Shown one piece after another: positions 24,487 through 33,376 of a DNA stretch of 64,000 bases. Position 1 is the stretch's first letter. Each line of letters begins with the position of its first letter. Source of the DNA: an uncultured Treponema sp. (GTDB lineage Bacteria; Spirochaetota; Spirochaetia; Treponematales; Treponemataceae). Under the pieces are notes generated by a model. That model did not search any database. It had not been told where the DNA came from and saw only the letters and a list, made by a program, of their open reading frames with translations. The stretch is from positions 186,001-250,000 of the forward strand of contig CASGDA010000002.1 in the NCBI GenBank assembly GCA_949300145.1. The letters are read 5' to 3'. The translations under genes were made by a program, and so were the position numbers.

Positions 24487-25445
24487 GAAACAACAGACTC
24501 CCAGGAATCCAGAAGCCCTGCGGCGTCTTTTTTAAATTTCATTCCGTTGACGGAAATCCATTGGGATGCGCTGCGGAAATACAGCCATGAATCGAAGGCA
24601 TTCATCCCGGATTGATATACGAAGGGGAAAAATCTTTGCAAAGGAAGAACCGCTCCGTGTTTCTTTAAAACAGGCGCGAGATTTTTTAAATAAAACCGCA
24701 GGTAAGATGCGTCCGTTATGACATTTTCAACAGGTATATCCGACTCATAAAAAATTTTGAAATGGTTGAAAATACGTATTTCGTCCCCCCACAAATGAAC
24801 CCTGAACCCAAAATCAGCGTTCTGCCAAAAGGGATTGGAAATTGAAGAATCAAATCCGCCTGATTCTATAAACATTGCCCTGTTATATATTCCCGTAAAA
24901 TCAAAGGGGTATACTGTAGGCTCCAAATCCTTTATACACGGCAGGGGCTGTATTTGAAACTGCTTTTTATTCAATGAAGGTGTCATTTGTACCGGAAGGG
25001 AATCAAATTTATGACCCGACAACAATGGAGCGGCGCAAACCATGGGGTTCGCCGAAACATCTTCAATTATTTTTTCAATATTTGTCGTTGAATTTATCCG
25101 CTGGTCATTCCACAGGACAAAAACCAGATCGGAAGAAGCTTCTGCTATCCCGGCATTTATCATCTCGCCGGTTGAAAGTTTTTTTTGCGGTATCAGGAAT
25201 TTTACCGAAGGAAATCTGGGAGAAAGAAGTTCTATGTCGTAGGGTTCCTTGTTATTTTCAACAGACAGAATCGAGTGGAACCCGGCTTCTGTCAATGCCT
25301 GGAAAACAGACGAACGGTAATATTTTCCGCCCCGGTTTAAAAGTACAACTGACAGAGGCGGCTTTTCCGCGGGGGAAGCCGCCGTTCCGCCTATTACAGA
25401 ATAAGGAATTTCCCAGCCGTTAAAAGTTAAAGGTATAGTATTCAT
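24483..25445 (-). CDS. GT2-like glycosyltransferase
   Basis: 320-residue protein with a nucleotide-sugar-binding fold: LSVVLLNRGGKYYRSSV at the first strand, the NAGIAEASSDLVFVLWNDQR segment that corresponds to the DxD region of family 2 glycosyltransferases, and FDFTGIYNRAMFIESGGFD, a typical acceptor-side motif. The canonical DxD appears as NDQR, so metal binding may differ. I use the ATG at 25445, with GGAG six bases upstream; it overlaps the spiro-SPASM gene end by 26 nt. By position it works with the spiro-SPASM and SpsF-fusion proteins on the same glycan or glycoconjugate. Confidence 0.72.
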   Translation of the reverse strand: MNTIPLTFNGWEIPYSVIGGTAASPAEKPPLSVVLLNRGGKYYRSSVFQALTEAGFHSILSVENNKEPYDIELLSPRFPSVKFLIPQKKLSTGEMINAGIAEASSDLVFVLWNDQRINSTTNIEKIIEDVSANPMVCAAPLLSGHKFDSLPVQMTPSLNKKQFQIQPLPCIKDLEPTVYPFDFTGIYNRAMFIESGGFDSSISNPFWQNADFGFRVHLWGDEIRIFNHFKIFYESDIPVENVITDASYLRFYLKNLAPVLKKHGAVLPLQRFFPFVYQSGMNAFDSWLYFRSASQWISVNGMKFKKDAAGLLDSWESVVS

Positions 25446-27075
25446 CACAGGCTCCGCACAATCCCTTATATTCGCAATTTATCTGAGCTTTATATAAAGG
25501 CGCGTTCTTTTCAAGTATTTCAGAAATATCATCTGTAAAAATATTACCGCACAACAGAGTACCGTACACGTCTTCCCTGCACACAGGAACACTGCCGTCC
25601 AATAAAACAGAAATATCCCGTTTAAGATGCCAGCACGGATGTCTTTCCAACGGGGAAAGATCCGCGGGTCTCCTGTCAGGCAGAGAAGAACAAAAACTGT
25701 CGTATTTTTGGATAATAACTTTTCCAAGGGATTCTTTCCAGTAGCGGAAAAAATTTTCAAGCTCTTCCTCATTCTCCCTCATACGCAAAAACTGGGGATA
25801 AACACTTCCGGGGAAAAGCTCTGACGCCAGCTTTATGAAGTCCAGGCTTTTCCTGAAAGCGGCGTCGCCGTCCGGCCCGTTTAAACCGTGTATTCTGCCG
25901 TACATGGCGGAGGAAACCGCGTCAAGGGAAACTATCCAATTCACTGTCCCGTAAGGACGGAACGAAGATTTTGACTGCGCGGCGCCGGAAGCGATTCCGC
26001 TTATTTCCCTGACTGTTTCAGGATTCCAGTCTGTACCGGTTGTCTCAATCAAAACCGAAAGACCGGGGAAACGTAAAACAGATTCAACAAAGGCCGGTAA
26101 ATCAGGATGAAAAGAACATTCCCCCCAGAGGGAGAGGGAAACAACCGCATCTTCAGAATACGCCGCGATTTTTGCGACCGCAGCGTCAAAATCCTTTTTC
26201 GCCATAAAGTCCCTGCGGGAAACGGCGGAAACACCCGGGCTTCTGCCGGTGCCCGCGGAGCAAAAAGCCGGATAAGGACAATGGGGGCACTCAAAAGGAC
26301 ACCGCCCGCTTATTTGGAAAGCGTAAAACGCCGGACGGCTCCGCAGGGGAAACTGTCTTTCCCTGATAACTTCAGCGTAATTAGAAGCGTTTATTCCGGA
26401 AAGGGCGGCGCATATTTCCATGTTACGCAGGGTGTCACATGCAAGAAGAACCCTCATTATCCGCACATCTTCGGCCGCGACATCTGTTTCAATATCAAAT
26501 GAATTGATATCTTTTTTTATCACATTAAACAGGGAATCCCTTACAGGAGGGAAGTTATTTTCAGCCGCCATTTTTGACAGAACAGGAAGTATTCCAGAGG
26601 CGAAAATTTCCGGCGCAAGCCCCGATGGATAACAATCGGCAAAAGTGTACTCCGCCCCGTAGCGGATATGCCTGCGGTACAAACCTGAGGCGAATTCAAT
26701 ATCGATGAATGGTGTATCACCCCAAATGAAATAAAGACAGTCGTGGCAGGTAGAAACTTTTTCCAAAGCTGAACACAAAAGGGCTTCCGTCCAGTCAACA
26801 GCCCGGGAATCAAAATCAGCCGGGGAAAACAGTTTCACAGGTTTCAAGGAGGCCTTTTCAGACAAGTCTTTTATTTTCCCGGAAACAGGGGAAGAAGCAT
26901 CGGGAGTGAAAACAATCACTTTTCCAACCGAAGGGAAAGAACCCGCGCAGGTTACGGCGCATTCGAAGGCGCATTTTCCGTCGAATACCGTCTCAAAAGC
27001 ATGATCTGAAATTTTTCCTGCAAAAACAACGGTAACAGCATCTACACCGGAGGTGTCGGTTTTTATTTCATTCAT
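25420..27075 (-). CDS. Spiro-SPASM-type radical SAM protein
   Basis: 551-residue radical SAM enzyme. Residues 1-200 look like a nucleotidyltransferase fold (VVFAGKISDH, CLYFIWGDTPFID, similar to the SpsF GDNPF motif). The radical SAM centre is C259-x3-C263-x2-C266 in RCPFECPHC. The C-terminus carries a SPASM-type cysteine set (HPCWHL, PVCRED, LCGNIF, CEYKGLCGACDEY) for extra Fe-S clusters. This combination matches the family named spiro-SPASM, known from spirochaetes and of unknown reaction; SPASM enzymes often modify peptides or sugars. It is the first gene of a six-gene operon. No Shine-Dalgarno precedes the ATG. Confidence 0.85.
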   Translation of the reverse strand: MNEIKTDTSGVDAVTVVFAGKISDHAFETVFDGKCAFECAVTCAGSFPSVGKVIVFTPDASSPVSGKIKDLSEKASLKPVKLFSPADFDSRAVDWTEALLCSALEKVSTCHDCLYFIWGDTPFIDIEFASGLYRRHIRYGAEYTFADCYPSGLAPEIFASGILPVLSKMAAENNFPPVRDSLFNVIKKDINSFDIETDVAAEDVRIMRVLLACDTLRNMEICAALSGINASNYAEVIRERQFPLRSRPAFYAFQISGRCPFECPHCPYPAFCSAGTGRSPGVSAVSRRDFMAKKDFDAAVAKIAAYSEDAVVSLSLWGECSFHPDLPAFVESVLRFPGLSVLIETTGTDWNPETVREISGIASGAAQSKSSFRPYGTVNWIVSLDAVSSAMYGRIHGLNGPDGDAAFRKSLDFIKLASELFPGSVYPQFLRMRENEEELENFFRYWKESLGKVIIQKYDSFCSSLPDRRPADLSPLERHPCWHLKRDISVLLDGSVPVCREDVYGTLLCGNIFTDDISEILEKNAPLYKAQINCEYKGLCGACDEYYTFNF

Positions 27076-27106
27076 ATATATGAATATCGGCTGAGGGAAT
27101 GACGTC

Positions 27107-27135
27107 TTGAGAAAACTCTGACGGCATGGTAGGCT
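27107..27135 (+). promoter_or_regulatory. Promoter of xseA, predicted leaderless
   Basis: TTGAGA (27107-27112), 17-nt spacer, TAGGCT (27130-27135). Only six bases (TATTTC) separate the -10 box from the ATG at 27142, and no Shine-Dalgarno is present, so transcription would start at or next to the start codon. Confidence 0.65.
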
Positions 27136-27141
27136 TATTTC

Positions 27142-28350
27142 ATGCTGCCGGCAGAACCCTTAACCATAAGCGAGCTTACATCCCGCATAAAAGGAATCCT
27201 CGAAGAGAATTTTTACAGCGTTGAAGTTGAAGGGGAAATTTCAAATTTCAGGCCGTCAAGCTCAGGCCATTTATACTTTACGCTCAAAGATGATAACAGC
27301 GCGATATCCGCCGTAATGTTCCGGGGAAAAATAAAAAACCTCGGGTTCGCTCCTAAAAACGGAGATCTGGTAAAAGTTTCAGGTTCCCTGTCCGTATATG
27401 AAGCCAGGGGGACCTACCAGATAATAATAGAGGTGATGGAACCCTCAGGAGAAGGCGGCATTCTGAAAATGCTTGAAAACAGGAAAAAACTTCTGGCGGC
27501 CGAGGGACTCTTTGACGAAAGCAGAAAAAGAAAGCCGAAACGTTACCCTGAAAGGATTGCCGTCATAACCAGTCCCACCGGAGCCGCCATACGGGACATA
27601 CTGCAGGTTCTTTCCCGGAGGAATCCAGCGGTATCCATTGTCATACTTCCGGCTCCGGTCCAGGGAGCGGAAGCGGCGGAAACGCTGAAATACTGCATGG
27701 AAACCGCCAACCGGTTCAAAATGGCTGACACCATTATAATAGGAAGAGGCGGAGGTTCCCTGGAGGATTTGCTTCCGTTTTCAGATGAAAATCTTGTCAG
27801 GGCTGTGGCGGCTTCTGAAATTCCGGTCATAAGTGCGGTCGGCCATGAAATAGACTGGTCCCTCTGTGACTTTGCCGCCGACGTGAGGGCTCCGACACCC
27901 TCAGCCGCCGCGGAATTAGCCAGCGCGCCTCTCGCGGAAATTGAAAATTCAATATTCGAATATCAAAACACCATAACCGCGGAAATCGAAAGGCGCATTG
28001 AAAACGCAAGAAATAAAGCCGCTCTGTTTTCCGCGGAAAACATGGAAATGAGATTCAGGCATATTTCACAACCCGTGATGCTCCGGTTCGACACAATAAA
28101 AGAAGAAATGATACAGTCGATAAGAGAAAAAATTTTTGATTTGCGGCACACGCTGTTACTTCAAAGTGAAAAAATAAAAAGCGCAGATCCCCGCTCAATT
28201 CTTGACAGGGGATTTTCAATCGTAAAAAACAACTGTACAGGAAAAATCATCACAGACGCTTCAATGGTTAAGCGGGGGGATAATTTAACAATAACGCCTG
28301 CGAAAGGTGAAATATCAGCATTGGTTTCTTCATTAAAAGCGGAAATGTGA
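27142..28350 (+). CDS. xseA: Exodeoxyribonuclease VII large subunit
   Basis: Catalytic subunit of exonuclease VII, which degrades single-stranded DNA to short oligomers. The N-terminal OB-fold (PLTISELTSRIKGILEENF, VEGEISNFRPSSSGHLYFT) and catalytic domain (AVITSPTGAAIRDILQVL, IIGRGGGSLEDLLPF, SAVGHEIDW, VRAPTPSAAAE) are intact, followed by a coiled-coil region and the usual ending (DPRSILDRGFSIV). Length is normal. It leads an xseA-xseB-mutL operon. The promoter geometry predicts a leaderless message. Confidence 0.96.
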   Translation: MLPAEPLTISELTSRIKGILEENFYSVEVEGEISNFRPSSSGHLYFTLKDDNSAISAVMFRGKIKNLGFAPKNGDLVKVSGSLSVYEARGTYQIIIEVMEPSGEGGILKMLENRKKLLAAEGLFDESRKRKPKRYPERIAVITSPTGAAIRDILQVLSRRNPAVSIVILPAPVQGAEAAETLKYCMETANRFKMADTIIIGRGGGSLEDLLPFSDENLVRAVAASEIPVISAVGHEIDWSLCDFAADVRAPTPSAAAELASAPLAEIENSIFEYQNTITAEIERRIENARNKAALFSAENMEMRFRHISQPVMLRFDTIKEEMIQSIREKIFDLRHTLLLQSEKIKSADPRSILDRGFSIVKNNCTGKIITDASMVKRGDNLTITPAKGEISALVSSLKAEM

Positions 28351-28384
28351 GTACAACAAACAGAATTAAAAGCGGGGGATAAAA

Positions 28385-28669
28385 GTGGCTCAAAGCAAAA
28401 AAACTACATCAGAGACTAAGGAAAGTCAGAAGAAAACAAGTTTTGAAGAAAAACTTTCACGGCTCCAGATTCTCTCGGAAGAAATAAAGAATCCGGACAC
28501 AGGTCTGGAAGACGCTCTTTCAATATTCGAAGAGGGAATAAAACTGGCGAAATCTTTGGAAACAGAGCTGGACAAAATAGAAAATAAAATACAAATTTTG
28601 ATAAACCAACCGAAAAAAAGCGGGGAAAAACCGGAACTTGATCTTTTTTCATCAATTCCGGAAGACTGA
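28385..28669 (+). CDS. xseB: Exodeoxyribonuclease VII small subunit
   Basis: 94-residue small subunit of exonuclease VII. The conserved helical hairpin is clear: SFEEKLSRLQILSEEIKN, GLEDALSIFEEGIKLAKS, then LDKIENKIQIL. A lysine/serine-rich N-terminal tail and an acidic C-terminal tail extend it slightly beyond E. coli XseB. The start is GTG at 28385 behind GGGGGA. It lies 34 nt after xseA and 2 nt before mutL, in the same operon. Confidence 0.93.
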   Translation: MAQSKKTTSETKESQKKTSFEEKLSRLQILSEEIKNPDTGLEDALSIFEEGIKLAKSLETELDKIENKIQILINQPKKSGEKPELDLFSSIPED

Positions 28670-28671
28670 GT

Positions 28672-30486
28672 ATGCAGGAAACAGATACAAGCGCGGAAAA
28701 TAAAATAAACGTTGAAAACAACAGGCCTGTCAGGGAACTGCCTCCTGAAACAGCCCAAAAAATTGCGGCGGGGGAAGTCATTGACAGACCTGCAGCCGCT
28801 GTCCGGGAACTTCTGGACAACGCCATTGATTCCGGTGCGGGACAGATTTCCGTCGAAATTGAAAACGGCGGGATTGACCGTATACGCGTAGGTGACGACG
28901 GCTGCGGAATGAGTGAAGAAGATCTGGCCATATGCACAAAAAACCACACCACCAGCAAAATCTCATCGGTGGAAGATTTGCTGAAAATCAATACCCTGGG
29001 TTTCCGCGGCGAAGCCCTTGCATCAATAAATGCGGTCTGCCGGCTGGAAATAACTTCGGCCAGGAACGGAAGGGCTTTTAAAACCGTGCCCGGAGGAAAA
29101 ATAATTCCGGCGGTACGCAACAGGGGGACTTTGGTTCAGGCAGACGGACTGTTTGAAAACTTTCCTGCAAGGCGGCAGTTTTTGAAAAGAGCTTCCGCTG
29201 AAACAGCCTTGTGCCGGCAGGTTTTCACGGACAAAGCCCTGGCCTGGTACAAAACAGGCTTCAAATTGACTACTGACGGAACAGTGCGATATATACTTCC
29301 TCCGGCACAGTCGCTGAAAGAACGCTGCCTCGCTGTATTTAAGCCTAAGGAAGATCCCGCTTTCTTTTATGAAATAAACGGAAGCGGAGAAAATTTTTCA
29401 TTCACAGTGGTTCTTGGAAGTCCGGAAGTCGCAAACAAAGACAGGAGATTTGAATTCGTTTTTGTAAACGGGAGAAGAATCAATGACTTCGCCTTACAAC
29501 AGGCTGTTGAATTCGGAGCGGAAGGCCGTTTCCCCAACGGGCTTCACCCCTTCTTCTGCCTTTTTATACAGGTGGCCCCTGAATCCGCTGACTTTAATAT
29601 TCATCCCGCGAAACGCGAAGTCCGCTTCCGGAATCCTTCCGCCATACACCATGCCGTAAGCTCCGTCTGCAGGGATTTTTACAGGCGCTATATGATACGT
29701 TTTTCCGGGGAAACCCCATATTCCGAAAAAAACACTTTTTTTGATTTCCCGCCGCCGCATGGAAATCCGGAAATTCAAAAATCACGGGACAAAACAGAAT
29801 CCGTATATTTTTCTTCCGCGGCATACACTGAAACACATGAGCCCCGCTACGGATATTCCCAATCACAAAAGGAAAGCGGAGGAGTTTTCTTCGCGGCGGA
29901 AAGAAGCGCGGAGAAGGACATCCAGCCCTGCCCCGATATCCCGGTAAATTTCCGTTTTCTCGGACAGGTACTGGGGACGTTTCTGGCGGTGGAAAAAGAC
30001 GGCAAACTTTTGCTCATAGACCAGCATGCGGCTCATGAAAGGATAATTTACAACGAAATAATGAATAACAAGGGGGAACGACAGGAACTCCTTGTACCAT
30101 ACAGAATAGATTCCCCCGACAAAAGGACAGACCAGTGCCTGCAGGAAAAACAGAAGGATCTTCATGATGCAGGTTTTACCATAAAAGGAGACGGGGACGG
30201 GTTCTGGCTGGTGATAAGTGTACCGGTAAGATGGACGGGAACAGAGAAAGAATTGATTGATGAACTGACCGATGGAGCGGCGGAACCTGAAACCCTTATA
30301 TCCCGGCTTTACGCAACGGAGGCATGCAGGGCAGCCTGCAAAGACGGCGATATTCTGGATCCGGCGACAGCGAGGAATATCGCGGAAAAAGCCCTCCGCC
30401 TGCCGGAACCGTTCTGCCCCCACGGCCGCCCGGTGTACACGGAAATAACCCGCGAAGAACTTTTCCGCCGTGTAAAAAGAACATGA
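28672..30486 (+). CDS. mutL: DNA mismatch repair protein MutL (endonuclease type)
   Basis: 604-residue MutL. The GHKL ATPase motifs are present: AAGEVIDRPAAAVRELLDN, GDDGCGM, TSKI and NTLGFRGEALASI. The C-terminal dimerisation half contains DQHAAHERIIYNE, the metal-binding motif of MutL proteins that nick DNA, and the matching ACRAAC and FCPHGRP motifs, so strand incision by MutL is predicted. That is the usual system in bacteria without MutH. The linker (residues about 330-420) is long and charged. It starts 2 nt after xseB. Its end comes close to a convergent TPR gene, 17 nt away. Confidence 0.96.
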   Translation: MQETDTSAENKINVENNRPVRELPPETAQKIAAGEVIDRPAAAVRELLDNAIDSGAGQISVEIENGGIDRIRVGDDGCGMSEEDLAICTKNHTTSKISSVEDLLKINTLGFRGEALASINAVCRLEITSARNGRAFKTVPGGKIIPAVRNRGTLVQADGLFENFPARRQFLKRASAETALCRQVFTDKALAWYKTGFKLTTDGTVRYILPPAQSLKERCLAVFKPKEDPAFFYEINGSGENFSFTVVLGSPEVANKDRRFEFVFVNGRRINDFALQQAVEFGAEGRFPNGLHPFFCLFIQVAPESADFNIHPAKREVRFRNPSAIHHAVSSVCRDFYRRYMIRFSGETPYSEKNTFFDFPPPHGNPEIQKSRDKTESVYFSSAAYTETHEPRYGYSQSQKESGGVFFAAERSAEKDIQPCPDIPVNFRFLGQVLGTFLAVEKDGKLLLIDQHAAHERIIYNEIMNNKGERQELLVPYRIDSPDKRTDQCLQEKQKDLHDAGFTIKGDGDGFWLVISVPVRWTGTEKELIDELTDGAAEPETLISRLYATEACRAACKDGDILDPATARNIAEKALRLPEPFCPHGRPVYTEITREELFRRVKRT

Positions 30487-30503
30487 CACAGACCTGCTCT
30501 TAA

Positions 30504-32600
30504 TCAGAGGGTCATAAGAAGAGAACGCACCTCCGCGGCATGTACATATTCCGGGTTTCTGTCCAGCAGATTCTGCAAAGTGCTTTTTGCGGCGGCTTTA
30601 TCACCCAGACTGACATATATTTTGCCAAGCTCATAAGAAGCATCCCAGCATTCACTGTCAAGCTTGAGCAAATCCACATAACAATCCCGGGCTTTTTCCG
30701 GAAGTCCAGCGCTGACATAGGCTGAAGCCAAATTCTGCCTTATATCAATATCATTTGGGTCCAATTTCATGGCATTCGCATAATGCTCCACAGATTTGTC
30801 ATACTGACCTTTCAAACCGTAAGTTTTTCCAAGATTGTTGTTCACCTCCAGGTTACCGCTTTCTATTCCGTAAGCGGCTGTAAACTGCTTCAAAGCATCA
30901 TCTGTCTTACCTGCGTCAAGGTAAATATTCCCGAGGTTTATTCTTGGCTTAACATATCTTGGATCGGCTGCGATAGATTTCGCGTACTGGGTCAAAGCGA
31001 TATCAATCATTCCGTTCCTTTCGCCGGCCAACCCATAGGTGTATAAAAAGACAGCATTGCTTCCGTCCGTTTCCGCGGCTTTTTTCGCATAATCCAATGC
31101 CTCACTGTTTTTTCCGAGTTCCAGCAAAACCGAAGCCAGGTTATAATTCGTCTGAGCATCACCGGCTCCAAGAGCAAGGGCTTCCTTGAAAAGTCTTTCC
31201 GATTCAGTATAGTTGCCTGTGGTACTGTATATGGCCGCCAGTTCCCTTAAAGCGGAAATATTACCTGGTTCTCCATCAATAGCTTTCAGGTAATTATCAA
31301 CCGCACCGGTATAATCACCGGTCCTGTTCAGAACACGCCCTATTTCAAGATAGGCACGAGGATAGGAAGGCCTTAATTCTATAGCCTTTTTAAAGGCCGA
31401 AACCGATTCAGAATAAGACCCCAGGGCTTTTTCCGTCATACCGAGATTGAAAAAAGCCGTTTCCAGAGAAGGATTCAGGGCCACCGTTTTTTTGAAACAT
31501 TTTTCAGCGTCCTCATAGCGGCGCGAACGGTAATATTTTTTCCCTAACTCGTACACATAAAGGTAATTTCCTTCATCAAGTCTTACGGCTTCCTCCAGGT
31601 CGGCGAGAGACTCAGCCGGTTTTTTCTGGTCATTATAAATCTCGGAGCGCACAAATCTGGCCGGGGCATATTTCGAATCGGATGAAACGGCATTGTTTGC
31701 ATATTCCAAAGCCGAAGACAGAGCCTCGTTTTTTATAGTGCTGTCAGAGGTTTTTCTGGCAATCTCCAGAAGACCTTCCGCCATCTCGGTATATTTCCGG
31801 GAAGCGATTTCAGGTTCATCCTCCGGAATCAGCGCCGCCGCCTGTTCAAAATTGGAGAGCGCTGTCCTTAAATTTCCCGACTCCACGGCTGCCGAACCCT
31901 TTTTCATGAAAGAATCCGCCTGTTCAAGCCTGCGCTTTAATTCTTCGTTCTTCCTGGCGGCCTCCTCTTCCCGGGCACGCTGCTCCGCCTCCTTTGCGGC
32001 GGCCATTTCCGCTTCAATTCTTGCTCGCTCCTCACGTTCCGCCTGCGCGGCTTTTTCCTGTTCCTCCCTGACCCTTGCGGCTTCTTTTTCGGCCGCAAGC
32101 TGTTCAGCCAAGGCATTGGCGGCGGCGGAAACCTCACTGGTTTTGGAATCCGCCTCGTCAACAGCCTTCTGAACCTCCGAAGCAGCCTGTCCGGCCTGAA
32201 AGGCGGCGTAATTCGCCCTGTCCGCCGCGGCGAGGATTCTGGCCGCAGCCTGTCTGGCAGCTTCTATGGCGGCTTCAACCTCTGCAAGAGTCGCCCCGGA
32301 CATTCCGGATTCCAAAGCCTCCTTCGCCTTTTTCGCCGCAAGAACCGCATTCCACAAATCATTCGCGTCAACATCATCCGGATTCTCAATCAGCAAATCC
32401 TCCAGAAGCTTCAGAGCCCGGTCGAATTCTTCTTTTTCCAGATAGGATTGAACAAGGGCAAGGGTGTTCTGCCTCAATCTCAGGGCTTTTTCCGAACCAG
32501 ACTCCAACGGACTGCAGGATCTGACCGCAAAAAACACAATCACAGAAACCGCAATAACAGCAAGAATACCAACAGGTATCAATATCCTTTTATCAATCAT
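30504..32600 (-). CDS. Membrane-anchored TPR protein with alanine-rich coiled coil
   Basis: 698-residue protein. An N-terminal membrane segment (ILIPVGILAVIAVSVIVFFAV) is followed by a short helical repeat, then an alanine- and glutamate-rich coiled coil (about residues 115-230), and then at least ten TPR repeats to the end (for example YLEIGRVLNRTGDYTGAVDN). TPR arrays bind protein partners; with the anchor the repeats probably lie in the periplasm. The gene starts inside the end of the upstream TPR gene (4-nt overlap), so the two are coexpressed. Function is unknown; envelope or motility assembly would fit a spirochaete. Confidence 0.82.
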   Translation of the reverse strand: MIDKRILIPVGILAVIAVSVIVFFAVRSCSPLESGSEKALRLRQNTLALVQSYLEKEEFDRALKLLEDLLIENPDDVDANDLWNAVLAAKKAKEALESGMSGATLAEVEAAIEAARQAAARILAAADRANYAAFQAGQAASEVQKAVDEADSKTSEVSAAANALAEQLAAEKEAARVREEQEKAAQAEREERARIEAEMAAAKEAEQRAREEEAARKNEELKRRLEQADSFMKKGSAAVESGNLRTALSNFEQAAALIPEDEPEIASRKYTEMAEGLLEIARKTSDSTIKNEALSSALEYANNAVSSDSKYAPARFVRSEIYNDQKKPAESLADLEEAVRLDEGNYLYVYELGKKYYRSRRYEDAEKCFKKTVALNPSLETAFFNLGMTEKALGSYSESVSAFKKAIELRPSYPRAYLEIGRVLNRTGDYTGAVDNYLKAIDGEPGNISALRELAAIYSTTGNYTESERLFKEALALGAGDAQTNYNLASVLLELGKNSEALDYAKKAAETDGSNAVFLYTYGLAGERNGMIDIALTQYAKSIAADPRYVKPRINLGNIYLDAGKTDDALKQFTAAYGIESGNLEVNNNLGKTYGLKGQYDKSVEHYANAMKLDPNDIDIRQNLASAYVSAGLPEKARDCYVDLLKLDSECWDASYELGKIYVSLGDKAAAKSTLQNLLDRNPEYVHAAEVRSLLMTL

Positions 32601-33340
32601 TCCAAATCACCTTCCTCGTCATATCCCATCACATCCTCGGATCCGGCGGAGAAAACGCTGGCTCCGTCTATGGACTGAAGGGAAGAACTTACTTCATCCA
32701 TCAGCTTTTTGAATCTTTCTTCCGCGGCCTTTTTTTCAGCCTCAGCCGCGGCACGTTCAGCTTCGGCTCTGGCGGCGGCCTCCTGCCGGGCTGTTTTTTC
32801 CTGATTCAAAAGCGAAACAACCCTTTGTATTGAATCCCTCTGCCAGCTGGCGGGATCGAGGGTCAGATAAATACTGTAATCCTGAATAGCCCCGTCAAAG
32901 GCCTGAAGCTTTATACGGCAATTCGCCCTATTCAAAAAAGCGGGGGCATAAGAGGAATCCGCCTGGATTGCCCTGGAATACATTTCCTCCGCCTGTGAAA
33001 AAAGTTCCTGGGAAAAATAAATATTCCCGGCGTTAAAAAAAAGGATTTTTTTGTCCGCACCGGGATAAGAAGTCCCTTTTATAAAAGTACTCACCGCATC
33101 GGAAAACTTACCTTCCTGCTGGTAACACAGCCCCAGATACACAAAGACCCTCGGATCAACCTGGCTTTGCTGGGAGGCCTGGTACAGCAAAGGAATAGCC
33201 TGGGAAGGATTATTTTCCCTGAAAAGTTTCTCGCCTTCCTTAAAATAATCTATTGAAAATACAAAAAAATGTCCGCAAAAGAAAAAACAGGCAAAAAAAA
33301 CAAAAAAAAGGCTCTTTCCTCTTATAAAAAAATGATTCAT
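32597..33340 (-). CDS. Periplasmic TPR protein
   Basis: 247-residue protein with a signal or anchor segment (SLFFVFFACFFFCGHFFVFS) and about four TPR repeats (YFKEGEKLFRENNPSQAIP, VFVYLGLCYQQEGKFSDAV, AGNIYFSQELFSQAEEMY, AFLNRANCRIKLQAFDGAI). Then comes an alanine/glutamate-rich coiled coil very like that of the downstream gene, and an acidic tail. The Shine-Dalgarno GAGGA lies seven bases before the ATG. It is divergent from another TPR gene at 33377, with only 36 nt between the two starts. Possibly a Bacteroides-BatE or outer-envelope-type TPR; function unknown. Confidence 0.8.
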   Translation of the reverse strand: MNHFFIRGKSLFFVFFACFFFCGHFFVFSIDYFKEGEKLFRENNPSQAIPLLYQASQQSQVDPRVFVYLGLCYQQEGKFSDAVSTFIKGTSYPGADKKILFFNAGNIYFSQELFSQAEEMYSRAIQADSSYAPAFLNRANCRIKLQAFDGAIQDYSIYLTLDPASWQRDSIQRVVSLLNQEKTARQEAAARAEAERAAAEAEKKAAEERFKKLMDEVSSSLQSIDGASVFSAGSEDVMGYDEEGDLE

Positions 33341-33369
33341 TTGACATTCCTCTATAAAAACTATAGTCT
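33341..33369 (+). promoter_or_regulatory. Promoter of TPR/Mrr-like gene, predicted leaderless
   Basis: Consensus TTGACA (33341-33346), 17-nt spacer, TAGTCT (33364-33369); a TATAGT two bases earlier with 15-nt spacing is an alternative. The ATG at 33377 follows after seven bases with no Shine-Dalgarno. Confidence 0.6.
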
Positions 33370-33376
33370 TTCAAGT

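Noticed and set aside
33269-33376. Earlier start of the TPR/Mrr-like protein
   Set aside because: It lies inside the divergent TPR gene and its promoter; the added residues are a low-complexity lysine run.
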